DNA from: a bacterium
GTDB lineage: Bacteria > Chloroflexota > Dormibacteria > Aeolococcales > Aeolococcaceae
Direction of reading: 5' to 3'
DNA length: 38,354 bases
Assembly (NCBI GenBank): GCA_021847925.1
Contig: JAJZNI010000083.1
Location: 1 to 38,354, forward strand
Below the pieces are notes generated by a model. The model searched no databases. It saw nothing but the letters and a program-made list of their open reading frames with translations, and was not told where the DNA came from. Positions within the stretch are counted from its first letter, which is position 1; every line of letters begins with the position of its first letter. Shown here piece after piece: positions 1 to 13,951 of the stretch. The position numbers and the translations under genes are program-made.

Positions 1-1125
1 GGTGGCGCGGGCGGGGACGCCGCGCCGGTCGGCGCCGAGGCCGAGGTGCAGCCCCACCGCCGGTGCCTCGTCGATCACCACGAGGCCGTGGCGGTCGGCG
101 TAGTCGATCACCTCCTCGGCGTAGGGGTAGTGGGACGTCCGGAAGGAGTTCGCCCCGAGCCACGCCATGAGGGAGAGGTCGCGGACCCTCAGGGTGTCGT
201 CGTGCCCCCGGCCGCGGGCGTCCGCGTCCTCGTGCCAGCCCGTGCCCCGGAAGCGGAAGGGCCGTCCGTTGATCAGGAGGCGCTCACCGTCGACCGCCAC
301 CGTCCGGACCCCGACCGGGATCTCGTAGCGGTCCTCGCCGCCCCCGGAGGTGGTCACCCGCAGGCTCAGGGTGTAGAGGCGGCCGTCACCCGGCGCCCAC
401 GGGTGCACCGCGGGGGCGATGAGCTCGCCCGCCGCTCCCCCGCAGCGCGCGATCAGGTCGCCCGCCGGGCCGGCCAGCGCCGCCTCGACGGTGCCCTGCC
501 CACCCTCCACCTCGGCGGCGTAGGAGACGCTCCCGGTGCCGCCCTCGAGACCGGTCACGACGCGGATCTCGTCCAGGCGAACCACCGGCGTGGCGCAGAG
601 CCACACGCTCCGGTTCAACCCGGCGTGGTTGAAGAAGTCGTGGAACCAGTGCTGGCGGCGGCGGCCGTCCTCGAGCACCTCCACCTCGCCCGGGGGGATG
701 GTCGCGAAGCTCAGCTCGTTGCTCACGCAGACGGTGACGCGGATCGGAGCGCCCGGCACGGCGAGGGGGGTGATCTCCGCCTCGAAGGGGGTGTAGCCGC
801 CCCGGTGGCGCGCCACCTCCACGCTCCCGGCCCAGACGGTGGCGGCGTGGGTGGCGGCGTCGAAGCGGAGGGCGACCCGGCGTCCCCGCCACCCCGCCGG
901 CACCCAGACGTCGGTCTGGTACCAGACGTCGCCCACGTGGTCGCGCAGACCGAGCGCCGGGTGCACGTCGCCGTAGCTCGCTGGGACGGGCATCTCGAGC
1001 CCGCCCTCCAGCGGGCGGCTCCACCACTCGGCGCGACGGCCCTCGCCGCCCGGGTCGGGCCGGAACCTCCAGAGGCCGTTGAGGCAACGGCGCTCCCGGA
1101 CCGCGTTGTCGATGGGGCGGAGCAT
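1..1125 (-). CDS. uidA: Beta-glucuronidase-like glycoside hydrolase family 2 (3' part outside window)
   Basis: The first 375 residues of a GH2 enzyme, read from an ATG at 1125 with no stop before the window edge. The N-terminus begins MLRPIDNAVRE and continues to LNGLWRF, like the start of E. coli UidA. The later stretches HEDADARGRG and GANSFRTSHYPYAEE, then VVIDEAPAVGL, match the UidA TIM-barrel entry region. The visible part covers the sugar-binding jelly roll, the immunoglobulin-like domain and the start of the barrel. The acid/base and nucleophile glutamates (about residues 413 and 504 in E. coli) would lie beyond position 1, so activity cannot be judged. It starts 14 nt after the gpmI stop, so it is probably the last gene of the glycolytic operon. 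Other GH2 activities (beta-galactosidase) remain possible, but the motifs favour glucuronidase. Confidence 0.88.
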   Translation of the reverse strand, partial: MLRPIDNAVRERRCLNGLWRFRPDPGGEGRRAEWWSRPLEGGLEMPVPASYGDVHPALGLRDHVGDVWYQTDVWVPAGWRGRRVALRFDAATHAATVWAGSVEVARHRGGYTPFEAEITPLAVPGAPIRVTVCVSNELSFATIPPGEVEVLEDGRRRQHWFHDFFNHAGLNRSVWLCATPVVRLDEIRVVTGLEGGTGSVSYAAEVEGGQGTVEAALAGPAGDLIARCGGAAGELIAPAVHPWAPGDGRLYTLSLRVTTSGGGEDRYEIPVGVRTVAVDGERLLINGRPFRFRGTGWHEDADARGRGHDDTLRVRDLSLMAWLGANSFRTSHYPYAEEVIDYADRHGLVVIDEAPAVGLHLGLGADRRGVPARAT

Positions 1126-1139
1126 CGGCGCTGCTCGGA

Positions 1140-2680
1140 TCAGCGGGCGATCAGGGTCTGCCCCGTCATCTCCGCCGGCCGCGCGAGCCCCATCACCTCC
1201 AGCACCGTGGGAGCGATGTCGCACAGGCCGCCTCCATCGCGCAGCGCCGCCACGCCGGCGCCGGCCAGGACCACGGGGACGGGATTGGTGGTGTGCGCGG
1301 TGAGCGGCTCGTGGGTCTCGGGGTCGATCTTGTGCTCGGCGTTGCCGTGGTCCGCGGTGACCAGCGCCACCCCCCCGGACTCCAGGGCCGCGTCCACCGC
1401 GCGGCGCAGACAGGCGTCCACCGTCTCGCAGGCGCGCACCGTGGCCGCGAAGTCACCCGTGTGGCCGACCATGTCGGGGTTCGCGTAGTTGACGACGACG
1501 AGCGTGTCGGTCCCACCGCGGACGTGCTCGACGACCGCGTCGGTGATCGCCTCCGCGCTCATCTCGGGAACCAGGTCGTAGGTGGGGACGTCCTTGCGAG
1601 ACGGGATCAGCAGGCGGTCCTCCCCCGGGAAGGCGGCCTCGCGCCCCCCGTTGATGAAGTACGTGACGTGCGCGTACTTCTCGGTCTCCGCGACGTGGAA
1701 CTGGCGCGCTCCGCTCGCGCTCACCACCTCGGCGAGGGTGTTGCGGACGTCCTCGGGCGGATAGGCGATCCGCACCGGGAGACCCTGCTCGTACTCGGTC
1801 ATGGTGACGTAGGTCAGGTCCCGGGGCACGCGCCCGCGGTCGAACCCGCTGAACCGCCGGTCGACGAGCGCATGGGTGAGCTCGCGGGCACGGTCGGGAC
1901 GGAAGTTGAAGAAGATCACCGAGTCGCCGTCCCCGATGCGCACCGGCGCCTCGGAGTCGGGGCAGATGGCGACCGGAGGAAGGAACTCGTCGGTCACCCC
2001 CGCCTCGTACTGCGACCGGATGTAACCGACCGGGTCGGACGCGGTGGCGTCCCCATCCCCGGCGATGATCGCGTAGGAGCGCGCGACCCGCTCCCAGCGC
2101 TTGTCCCGGTCCATGCCGTAGAAGCGGCCGCCCACCGAGGCGACCCGTCCCACGCCGATCCGCGCCAGGGCGTCCACGAACTCCTGCATGAATCCGGCAC
2201 CGCTTGTGGGAAGCTCGTCCCTGCCGTCGGTGAAGGCGTGAACGTAGACTCGTTCCAGCCCGCGTCTGCGGGCCAGATCGCAGATGGCGACGGCGTGGTC
2301 CTGGTGGCTGTGCACCCCGCCCGGCGACACCAGGCCGAGCAGGTGGAGCGCCGTGCCGCGCTCGCGAGCCGTGTCCACGGCCGCGATCAGCTCCGAGTTC
2401 GCCTGGAGGGTCCCGTCTCGCACCGCCCGGCTGATCCGGGTGAGGGGCTGGTACACGACCCGGCCCGCTCCGATGGTGAGGTGGCCGACCTCGGAGTTGC
2501 CCTGCTGACCCTCGGGCAGCCCCACCGCCTCCCCGCTCGCGGCGGCCAGGGTGTGGGGATGAGTGGCCAGCAGCCCGTCCCAGTACGGGGTCCTCGCCGC
2601 AGCGATGGCGTTGCCGAGGCTCTCCGGGCTGTATCCCCACCCGTCGATGACGACGAGGAGAAACGGGCGGCGTCCGGGGC

Positions 2681-2684
<4 letters not shown>
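1140..2684 (-). CDS. gpmI: 2,3-bisphosphoglycerate-independent phosphoglycerate mutase
   Basis: Interconverts 3- and 2-phosphoglycerate in the cytosol by a phosphoserine intermediate and two metal ions, usually Mn. The protein is 514 residues, normal for the family. Visible motifs are VVIDGWGYS near residue 11 (metal Asp14), QGNSEVGHLTIGAGR with the catalytic Ser64, GGRFYGMDRDKRWER, FFNFRPDRARE and the C-terminal VTADHGNAEHKID metal site. The ATG at 2684 overlaps the tpiA stop as ATGA, so translation is probably coupled. It is the fourth gene of gap-pgk-tpiA-gpmI. Confidence 0.97.
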
Positions 2685-3465
<781 letters not shown>

Positions 3466-3469
<4 letters not shown>

Positions 3470-4647
3470 GGCGTCGGCCTGTCGCCGAGGGCGGCGATGC
3501 CGGGGAGGTCCCTGCCCTCGAGGTACTCGAGGGTGGCCCCCCCGCCCGTGGAGATGTGGCTGATCCTGTCCGCCACCCCGGCCTGCTCGAGGGCGGCGGC
3601 GAGATCGCCGCCACCGACCACGCTGGTCGCCGAGGAGCGGCCCAGCGCCTCGGCCACCTGGCGAGTGCCGCGCGCAAAGTCCTCGATCTCGTAGACGCCG
3701 AGCGGCCCATTCCAGACCACGGTGCCCGCCCGCTCGCAGTCGGCGCCGATGAGCCGTGCCGTCTCCGGGCCGATGTCGACCACCATGCGATCGGCGGGAA
3801 GGGCGTCGGAGGCGACGAGGCGCGCCGGCGCACCCGCTGCGATCTCGGGCACGACCACCGAGTCCACGGGGAGGCGGATCTTGCCGCTCCCGGTCCCCTC
3901 CAGCAGCGTGCGCGCCGTCTCCACCCACTCCTCCTCCACCAGCGAGGTGCCGGTCTCCCGTCCCATGGCGCGGAAGAAGGTGCAGGCCATGGCGCCGCCG
4001 ATCCAGAGGCTGTCGACCCGCTTCAGCAGGTTCTCGACCACCCCGATCTTGGTGGAGATCTTGGCCCCGCCGAGGATGGCGAGCAGCGGCCGGCGGGGAG
4101 CCTCGAGCACGCCGTTCAGCGCCTCCAGCTCCCGGGCCATCAGGTAGCCGCCCACCGCGACGACGTGGTGGGCGATGCCCTCGGTCGACGCATGAGCCCG
4201 GTGGGCCGTCCCGAAGGCGTCGTTGACGTAGAGATCGGCGAGCCCGGCCAGCCGCTCGACGAGGGCCGGGTCGTTCCTCTCCTCCCCCGGCTCGAAGCGA
4301 ACGTTCTCCAGCATCGCCACCTCGCCGTCGCGCAGGGCGCTCACCTCGCGCTCGACGTCGGCACCCACGACCCCCGGGATGTGCCGCACCGGGGTGCCGA
4401 GCAGCTCCGCCAGGCGGGCGGCCAGCGGCGCGGTGCTGAGCTCCGGAGTGACCTTCCCCCTGGGGCGCCCCAGGTGGGTCACGACGATCAGCCGTCCGCC
4501 GCGGTCGCGCAGCGCCGCGAGCGTGGGAAGGGCGGCGCGGATCCGCCGATCGTCGACGATCCGCCCCTCCCTCATCGGGACGTTGAAATCGACGCGGACC
4601 AGGACGCGCCTGCCCCTCGGATCGATGTCGTCGATCGTCGCCTTCAT
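3466..4647 (-). CDS. pgk: Phosphoglycerate kinase
   Basis: Makes ATP from 1,3-bisphosphoglycerate and ADP in lower glycolysis. The 393-residue protein has the N-domain substrate motif RVDFNVPM near residue 18, THLGRPRG, the YVNDAFGTAHRAHAS segment, LGGAKISTKIGVVENL, and the C-domain nucleotide motif VVGGGDLAAAL followed by HISTGGGATLEYLEG. The ATG at 4647 has an AGGGA ribosome-binding site about 8 nt upstream and lies 10 nt after the gap stop. Its own stop overlaps the tpiA start. Confidence 0.97.
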
Positions 4648-4657
4648 GACGGCGTCC

Positions 4658-5665
4658 CTAGAGCCGGTCGGCGACGAACGTGACCAGGTCCACCGTCCGG
4701 CAGGAGTAGCCCCACTCGTTGTCGTACCAGGCGATCACCTTCACCAGGCGCTCGCCGACGGCCATCGTCGAGAGCAGGTCGACGGTCGCGGAGTGGGAGT
4801 CGTGCATCAGGTCCGCCGACACCAGCGGCTCGTCGGTGACCCCCAGGATCCCCTCCAGCGCGCCGGAGGCGGCGGCCTGGAAGGCGGCGTTGACCTGGTC
4901 CACGCCGGCGGGCTTGGAGAGCACCGCGGTGAGGTCCACCAGGGACACGTCCGGGGTGGGGACGCGCAGCGCGAAACCGTTGAGCTTGCCCTTGAGCTCC
5001 GGCAGCACGAGGTGCAGCGCCCTGGCCGCCCCCGTCGAGGTGGGGATGATCGCCTGCGCCGCCGCGCGCGCCCGGCGCAGGTCCTTGTGGGGGGCGTCGA
5101 GGATCATCTGGTCGTTGGTGTAGGAGTGCACCGTCGTCATGAGGCCGGACTCGATGCCGAAGCTGTCGCTCAGCACCTTGGCGACCGGGGCCAGGCAGTT
5201 GGTGGTGCAGGAGGCGTTGGAGATGATGTGGTGCTCGGCCGGCTTGTACGACTTCTCGTTCACGCCCAGCACCACCGTCACGTCCTCGTTCTTGGCCGGC
5301 GCCGAGATGATCACCTTGCGCGCGCCCGCGTCGATGTGGGCGTGGGCCAGCGTCGCGTCGGTGAACTTGCCCGTGGACTCGATGACGATGTCGACGCCGA
5401 GCTCTTCCCAGGGAAGGTTCTTGGGGTCGCGCTCGGCGAGCACCTTGACCTTCCTGCCGTCGACGACGATGCCGTCGGGGGCGGCCTCGACCGTCCCCGG
5501 GAAGTGTCCCAGGATGGTGTCGTACTTCAGCAGATGGGCGAGCGTCGCGGGGGTGGTGATGTCGTTGACGGCGACGAACTCGAGGTCCGCGCCCTGCTGG
5601 CGCGCTGCCCGCAGCACGTTGCGACCGATCCGTCCGAATCCGTTGATGCCAACCTTGACAGCCAT
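4658..5665 (-). CDS. gap: Glyceraldehyde-3-phosphate dehydrogenase (type I)
   Basis: Oxidises glyceraldehyde 3-phosphate to 1,3-bisphosphoglycerate. The 335-residue protein begins with the NAD-binding [15 protein letters not shown]. An Asp at about residue 35 (VAVNDITTP) suggests preference for NAD over NADP. The catalytic site is [12 protein letters not shown] with Cys153, and the C-terminal WYDNEWGYS motif is intact. The ATG at 5665 has a GGAG ribosome-binding site about 6 nt upstream. It is the first gene of the gap-pgk-tpiA-gpmI(-uidA) operon, after a 193-nt leader region that contains a strong palindrome. Confidence 0.97.
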   Translation of the reverse strand: MAVKVGINGFGRIGRNVLRAARQQGADLEFVAVNDITTPATLAHLLKYDTILGHFPGTVEAAPDGIVVDGRKVKVLAERDPKNLPWEELGVDIVIESTGKFTDATLAHAHIDAGARKVIISAPAKNEDVTVVLGVNEKSYKPAEHHIISNASCTTNCLAPVAKVLSDSFGIESGLMTTVHSYTNDQMILDAPHKDLRRARAAAQAIIPTSTGAARALHLVLPELKGKLNGFALRVPTPDVSLVDLTAVLSKPAGVDQVNAAFQAAASGALEGILGVTDEPLVSADLMHDSHSATVDLLSTMAVGERLVKVIAWYDNEWGYSCRTVDLVTFVADRL

Positions 5666-5707
5666 GACCACTCCTTCACTGACACCGGGCAGCCCTCGCA
5701 GCGTACC

Positions 5708-5731
5708 AAGCGGCAGGCCCGGCCTGCGCTT
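5708..5731 (-). other. Palindromic hairpin in the rapZ-gap interval
   Basis: The arms GCAGGCC and GGCCTGC, separated by one base, are extended by AAGC/GCTT with a single bulged G, so the transcript could form an 11-bp stem. It lies 43 nt before the gap start. No run of T follows it, so it is not a classical terminator. It could be a regulator site, a processing site or a weak terminator for rapZ. The rest of the 193-nt interval shows only a poor -10 candidate (TACGCT just downstream of the stem). Confidence 0.35.
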
Positions 5732-5858
5732 CCGCCCCATCCTCCCCCGCCGCGGCACCGAGCGCCAGGGCCGTCGGTCACGCGGGAGCCGCCCCCGGGG
5801 CCCCCGGCCGGCCCGGGACGCGCCCGCCCGGCTCGACGGAGCGCGGGCCGCGGCCGGC

Positions 5859-6686
5859 TCAGCGGGGGTCCGGCCTGCCCACGTCGCGGTGGCGCACGAC
5901 GACGTCCCTCCCCGCAGAGCGCAGCCGCCGGCCCAGCTCCTCGGCGCAGACCACCGAGCGGTGCCGGCCGCCGGTGCAACCGACCGCGACGTGCAGGTGG
6001 CGGCGGCCGTGGCCCTCACACTGGTCCGACACCCACAGCAACAGCTCCGCAAGGCGCCTCTGCAGCTCGGCGGCCCGCGGGTCCGCCAGCACGTGCTCAC
6101 GCACGGGCGCATCGAGCCCGGTGAGGGGACGCAGCTCGGGGTCCCAGAAGGGATTGCGCAGGAAGCGGACGTCCACGACCCAGTCCGCCTCCGGCTGGGC
6201 CCCGTACTTGTAGCCGAACGAGGAGACGGTGATCCGCAGCGCCGGCTCCGCGCCGCCCGGGATCACCAGCTCGCGGACCCGCCGGGCCAGCTCCGCGGGC
6301 GCGAGCTCCCCGGTGTCCACGACCACGTCGGCGGCCCCGCGGAGGTCGCTCAGCAGGTCCGCCTCCAGCGCCATCGCCGCGACCGGGCCACCGGCGCCAG
6401 CGCAGGGGTGGGGACGGACGCTCTCCGCAAGACGGCGCAGCAGCACCGGCCCAGCGGCGCTGAGGAAGAGGGTGCGCAGCGGGGGCGCCGGGACCCATCC
6501 CCGGAGCGCCTCCCCGGAACGGGCGTCGACCACCGCCACGGCCGCGCCGTCGTGCCCACGGGCCGCCCACGCCCCCACCAGGTCGGGGCTCAGGTTGTCC
6601 ACGACCTCGGCACCCGCCGCCTCGAGCGCCGCCGCCGCGGTCGCCTTGCCCGCGCCACTCATCCCGGTGAGGATCCAGACCGACAT
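5859..6686 (-). CDS. rapZ: RapZ/YvcJ-family nucleotide-binding protein
   Basis: In E. coli RapZ is an RNase adaptor controlling glmS through small RNAs; in Gram-positives YvcJ is a GTP/ATP-binding protein with poorly defined roles. The 275-residue reading starts at ATG 6686 ([14 protein letters not shown]). A longer GTG start at 6800 would add only low-complexity Pro/Gly/Arg sequence. The C-terminal family signature [17 protein letters not shown] and a following RHRDVG are intact, as is VSSFGYKYG in the middle. The Walker A reads GMSGAGKAT: the Ser/Thr after Lys14 is Ala15, with Thr at 16. The usual neighbours yvcK and whiA are absent; the flanks are a membrane protein and gap. Confidence 0.88.
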   Translation of the reverse strand: MSVWILTGMSGAGKATAAAALEAAGAEVVDNLSPDLVGAWAARGHDGAAVAVVDARSGEALRGWVPAPPLRTLFLSAAGPVLLRRLAESVRPHPCAGAGGPVAAMALEADLLSDLRGAADVVVDTGELAPAELARRVRELVIPGGAEPALRITVSSFGYKYGAQPEADWVVDVRFLRNPFWDPELRPLTGLDAPVREHVLADPRAAELQRRLAELLLWVSDQCEGHGRRHLHVAVGCTGGRHRSVVCAEELGRRLRSAGRDVVVRHRDVGRPDPR

Positions 6687-6836
6687 CCCGGGCGCGATTG
6701 TGCGCGCTCCGCCGGGGAGGAGGGGCGGCCGCGCAGGGGCGGGGCCGGGACCTGGCCCGGCGGGTGAGCGCGGGCCCCCCGCTCGGCGGGAGGCCGTCAC
6801 GTTTGCCCGCGTCGACGCCGGACCGAGCCCCCGCCC

Positions 6837-7475
6837 TCAGCGGACCCTCCGCAGCTCATCGAGCGCGGCGGAGAAGCGCGGGTGAACCCCCCTCAGCTCC
6901 ACCCAGCGATCACCGGCGGCGTCGCGGGTGAGACGCGCGCGCACGCCGGTGCTCCGAGCAGCGACCGCGGCCATGACCAGCGAGACCGCCCCGAGGAGGA
7001 CCCCCAGGATGCTGAGACCGTACGCGAGGCGCACACCGTCCCCCGTCCCCCCGAGGGTGAGCACCGCGACGTAGCCGAGACCCAGGGAGGCCGCGGCGCC
7101 GACGCCCACGTCGAAGGCGAGCGTCCGGCGCAGGTGGACGTGCGCGGCGACCACGCCGGTCACGGGGAGGGCGCCCGCCGCTCCGGGACGGGTGAGCCCG
7201 AGGGCGGCGAGCAGGACCCCGAAGCTGCCCACCTCGTAGAGGGACAGCCAGAGCGGCCCGGCGAGCACTCCGAGGAGCGCCGCCAGCACCACCCAGACCG
7301 TGGCGGCCCCGGCGGCGAGCCACCCCGGCATGGCCCACACTCTCACGCGCAGATTGACCTCCGCCGCTCCACCGGTGACCACGCAGACGCCCGGCAGGCG
7401 CCCTCGCACGAAGTCGTCGAGCGGTACGGAGGCAGGGCCGCGATCAGGGGGCGGGCCGCCGCGCCGCGGCTCCAC
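6837..7475 (-). CDS. Four-helix membrane protein of unknown function
   Basis: Not recognised as a named family. The reading starts at GTG 7475, 2 nt after the uvrC stop, with an AAGGAG sequence 11 nt upstream inside the end of uvrC, which gives 212 residues. A short cytoplasmic N-part carries LPGVCVVTGGAA, resembling the CVVCG-type start of some actinobacterial membrane proteins but with only one Cys. Four hydrophobic segments follow, about residues 50-72, 75-93, 120-143 and 150-175, in two hairpins. The C-terminal tail has WVELRGVHPRFSAAL, a conserved-looking cytoplasmic motif. The coupling to uvrC suggests co-transcription only. A later GTG start is possible. Confidence 0.68.
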   Translation of the reverse strand: MEPRRGGPPPDRGPASVPLDDFVRGRLPGVCVVTGGAAEVNLRVRVWAMPGWLAAGAATVWVVLAALLGVLAGPLWLSLYEVGSFGVLLAALGLTRPGAAGALPVTGVVAAHVHLRRTLAFDVGVGAAASLGLGYVAVLTLGGTGDGVRLAYGLSILGVLLGAVSLVMAAVAARSTGVRARLTRDAAGDRWVELRGVHPRFSAALDELRRVR

Positions 7476-7477
7476 GG

Positions 7478-9508
7478 TCAGACCAGCTCCTTGATCCGCA
7501 GCGCGACCACCTGGGGCACCACCTCGGAGAGCTCCTCGACGGTGGCCTGGGCGACGCCGTCGACGCTTCCGAAGCGGCGGAGCAGGGCCCGCTTGCGGAC
7601 CGGGCCGAGCCCGGGCACGACGTCGAGCCGGGAGCGGAGGGCGCTCCGCGCCCGCTTGGCGCGGTGGCGGGTGATGGCGAAGCGATGCGCCTCGTCGCGC
7701 ACCCGCTGCACCAGGAAGAGGGTGGGCGAATCCCGGGGGAGGACGATCGGATCCGGGTCGCCGGGGCGAAACAGCTCCTCGTTGCGCTTGGCGAGGCCGA
7801 AGACGGGGATGGCGTCGAGGCCGGAGGCGTCGAGCACGGCCTTGGCGGCCCCCAGCTGACCCTTGCCGCCATCGATGAGAAGCAGGTCGGGGAGCACGGC
7901 GAAGCTGTCCGCGGCCGCGGCGCGGCGCCCCCCTCCCTGCGGGGCACGGCTCTCCTCCCCGTTGGCCCCGTCGGGGTCGTCCACGGGGACGTCCTCCGCC
8001 TCGGCCTCCGCACGCTCCGCGTCCAGGCTCAGATGGCGGCCGAACCGGCGGCGCAGGGTCTCCGCCATGGAGGCGAAGTCGTCCGCCCCCTCCACGGTCC
8101 TGATCCCGAAGTGCCGGTACTGGTCGACGCGGGGACGCCCCTCCTCGAACACCACCATCGACCCCACCGAGTTGGTGCCCATGGTGTTGCTGATGTCGTA
8201 GCACTCGATGCGGCGCGGTGGCGCCGGAAGGTCGAGCCGGGCCGCCAGGTCCGCGAGCAGCGCCTCGGTGCGCTCGGAGTCGAAGTCGTCAACGATGCGC
8301 CGCTGGCGCAGTGTTGCGAGCGCGGTGTCCGCGGCGCGCTCCACCAGCCGGCGCAGCTCGCCGCGCTGCGGTGTCCGGACCTCGACCGGGCCCCCGCGCT
8401 CGCCGGAGAGGAACCCGGCGATCCCCTCCATGTCCTCGAGGGCCTCCGCAACCAGGATGGTGCGGGGAACCTGTGGAGCGCCGCTGTAGAACTGGGCGAC
8501 GAAGGCGGCAAGGCACTCGGCCGGGGAGCGATCCATCACGCCCTCCACCTCGTGGGTCTCCATCCCGATCACGCGCCCCTGGCGCACGCTCAGCACCGCT
8601 GCCATCGCCCGACCCGCCTCGACCGCGACCGCGACCGCGTCGCGGTCCCCGCGCCGGCCGCTGAGGGCGTCCTGACGCTCCGCGATCCGGTCGATGGCGC
8701 GCAGCCGGTCGCGGAAGCGGGCCGCCAGCTCGTAGTCGAGGGCCGCCGCCGCCTCCCCCATCTGCCGCCGCAGCTCCTCGACGAGGCTCCGGCTCCGCCC
8801 CTCCATGAAGATCTCGACCTGCTCCAGGAGGCGGGCGTAGCCGGCCTCGTCGATGCGCCCCTCGCAGGGCCCGCTGCAGCGGCGGATGTGGTAGTCGAGG
8901 CAGACGCGCCCGCGCCGGAACACCTCGTCACCGCACGTGCGGAAGGGGAAGATGGTGCGCAGCGAGCGCACGGTGGTGCGCAGCGACTGGGCGCTCGTGT
9001 AGGGGCCGAAATAACGCGCCCCGTCGCGCTGCACCCTGCGCGTGTAGTACGGGCGGGGAAAGAGGGTGGCGCGGCGCCCGGCCTCGCCACGGGGCGCGCG
9101 CAGCTTCTCGCGCGCGGTGCCCGGAGCGTGGGTGTCCGGGGCGCCCGGCCGCGGGATCTTCAGGTAGAGGTAGCTCTTGTCGTCCTTGAGCCGGATGTTG
9201 AACCGGGGCCGGTGCCGCTTGATCAGGGTGTTCTCCAGCACCAGGGCCTCGCGCTCGGTCGCGCAGGCGATGACCTCGAAGTCGAAGACGCGCTCGACCA
9301 GCTCGCGGGTCCGGTCCGCGAGGCGGGGCACCCCGGTGAAGTAGGAGCGCAACCGGTTCTGGAGCACCGACGCCTTGCCGACGTACGCCACCCGCCCGGC
9401 GAGGTCGCGCATCACGTACACCCCCGGCCCCTGGGGGGCGGCACGCAGGCGCGCCCGGAGGAGCTCGGGGTTGTCGATGAGGCGGGCGCTGCGCATCGCG
9501 GTGGACAC
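7478..9508 (-). CDS. uvrC: UvrABC excinuclease subunit C
   Basis: Makes both incisions around bulky DNA lesions after UvrA and UvrB have loaded. The 676-residue protein (GTG 9508; an in-frame ATG at 9496 is the alternative) has an N-terminal GIY-YIG nuclease (GVYVM near 29, AYVGKAS near 41), a Cys cluster, the UvrB-interacting UVR helix pair, and the RNase H-like second nuclease (ECYDISNTMGTNSVGS, then LLLIDGGKGQL). It ends with tandem helix-hairpin-helix DNA binding (VVPGLGPVRKRALLRRFGS). A roughly 40-residue acidic, low-complexity insert sits inside the RNase H-like domain before LLLIDGG. The GTG is favoured by a TAGGCT hexamer 8 nt upstream and by the lack of any Shine-Dalgarno. Confidence 0.96.
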   Translation of the reverse strand: MSTAMRSARLIDNPELLRARLRAAPQGPGVYVMRDLAGRVAYVGKASVLQNRLRSYFTGVPRLADRTRELVERVFDFEVIACATEREALVLENTLIKRHRPRFNIRLKDDKSYLYLKIPRPGAPDTHAPGTAREKLRAPRGEAGRRATLFPRPYYTRRVQRDGARYFGPYTSAQSLRTTVRSLRTIFPFRTCGDEVFRRGRVCLDYHIRRCSGPCEGRIDEAGYARLLEQVEIFMEGRSRSLVEELRRQMGEAAAALDYELAARFRDRLRAIDRIAERQDALSGRRGDRDAVAVAVEAGRAMAAVLSVRQGRVIGMETHEVEGVMDRSPAECLAAFVAQFYSGAPQVPRTILVAEALEDMEGIAGFLSGERGGPVEVRTPQRGELRRLVERAADTALATLRQRRIVDDFDSERTEALLADLAARLDLPAPPRRIECYDISNTMGTNSVGSMVVFEEGRPRVDQYRHFGIRTVEGADDFASMAETLRRRFGRHLSLDAERAEAEAEDVPVDDPDGANGEESRAPQGGGRRAAAADSFAVLPDLLLIDGGKGQLGAAKAVLDASGLDAIPVFGLAKRNEELFRPGDPDPIVLPRDSPTLFLVQRVRDEAHRFAITRHRAKRARSALRSRLDVVPGLGPVRKRALLRRFGSVDGVAQATVEELSEVVPQVVALRIKELV

Positions 9509-9516
9509 CGCAGGAC

Positions 9517-9522
9517 AGCCTA
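9517..9522 (-). promoter_or_regulatory. Putative -10 hexamer for uvrC (TAGGCT)
   Basis: TAGGCT on the minus strand lies 8 nt before the GTG of uvrC and just after a strong hairpin. Transcription would begin at or next to the GTG, giving a leaderless mRNA. No clear -35 is visible, as is usual in GC-rich genomes. Confidence 0.35.
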
Positions 9523-9523
9523 C

Positions 9524-9550
9524 CGCCGCCGGCGCCGAGGGCCGGCGGCG
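9524..9550 (-). terminator. All-GC hairpin after ligA, possible U-less terminator
   Basis: A perfect 10-bp inverted repeat (CGCCGCCGGC and its complement) with a 7-nt loop lies between the ligA stop and the uvrC promoter candidate. No T run follows, so it would be a U-less terminator of the kind proposed in actinobacteria, or simply a strong RNA structure. Confidence 0.4.
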
Positions 9551-9570
9551 CCGCGGCGGCGGAGAGCGCC

Positions 9571-13909
<4,339 letters not shown>

Positions 13910-13916
13910 CCCCGGG

Positions 13917-13922
13917 ATTCTA
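13917..13922 (-). promoter_or_regulatory. Putative -10 hexamer for pcrA (TAGAAT)
   Basis: TAGAAT on the minus strand is followed by CCCGGGG and then the GTG start of pcrA. A start site about 7 nt after the hexamer would be at the GTG itself, so the mRNA may be leaderless. No -35 is visible. Confidence 0.42.
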
Positions 13923-13951
13923 CGGAGGCCCCCACCCCTCGCCGCGGGGGC

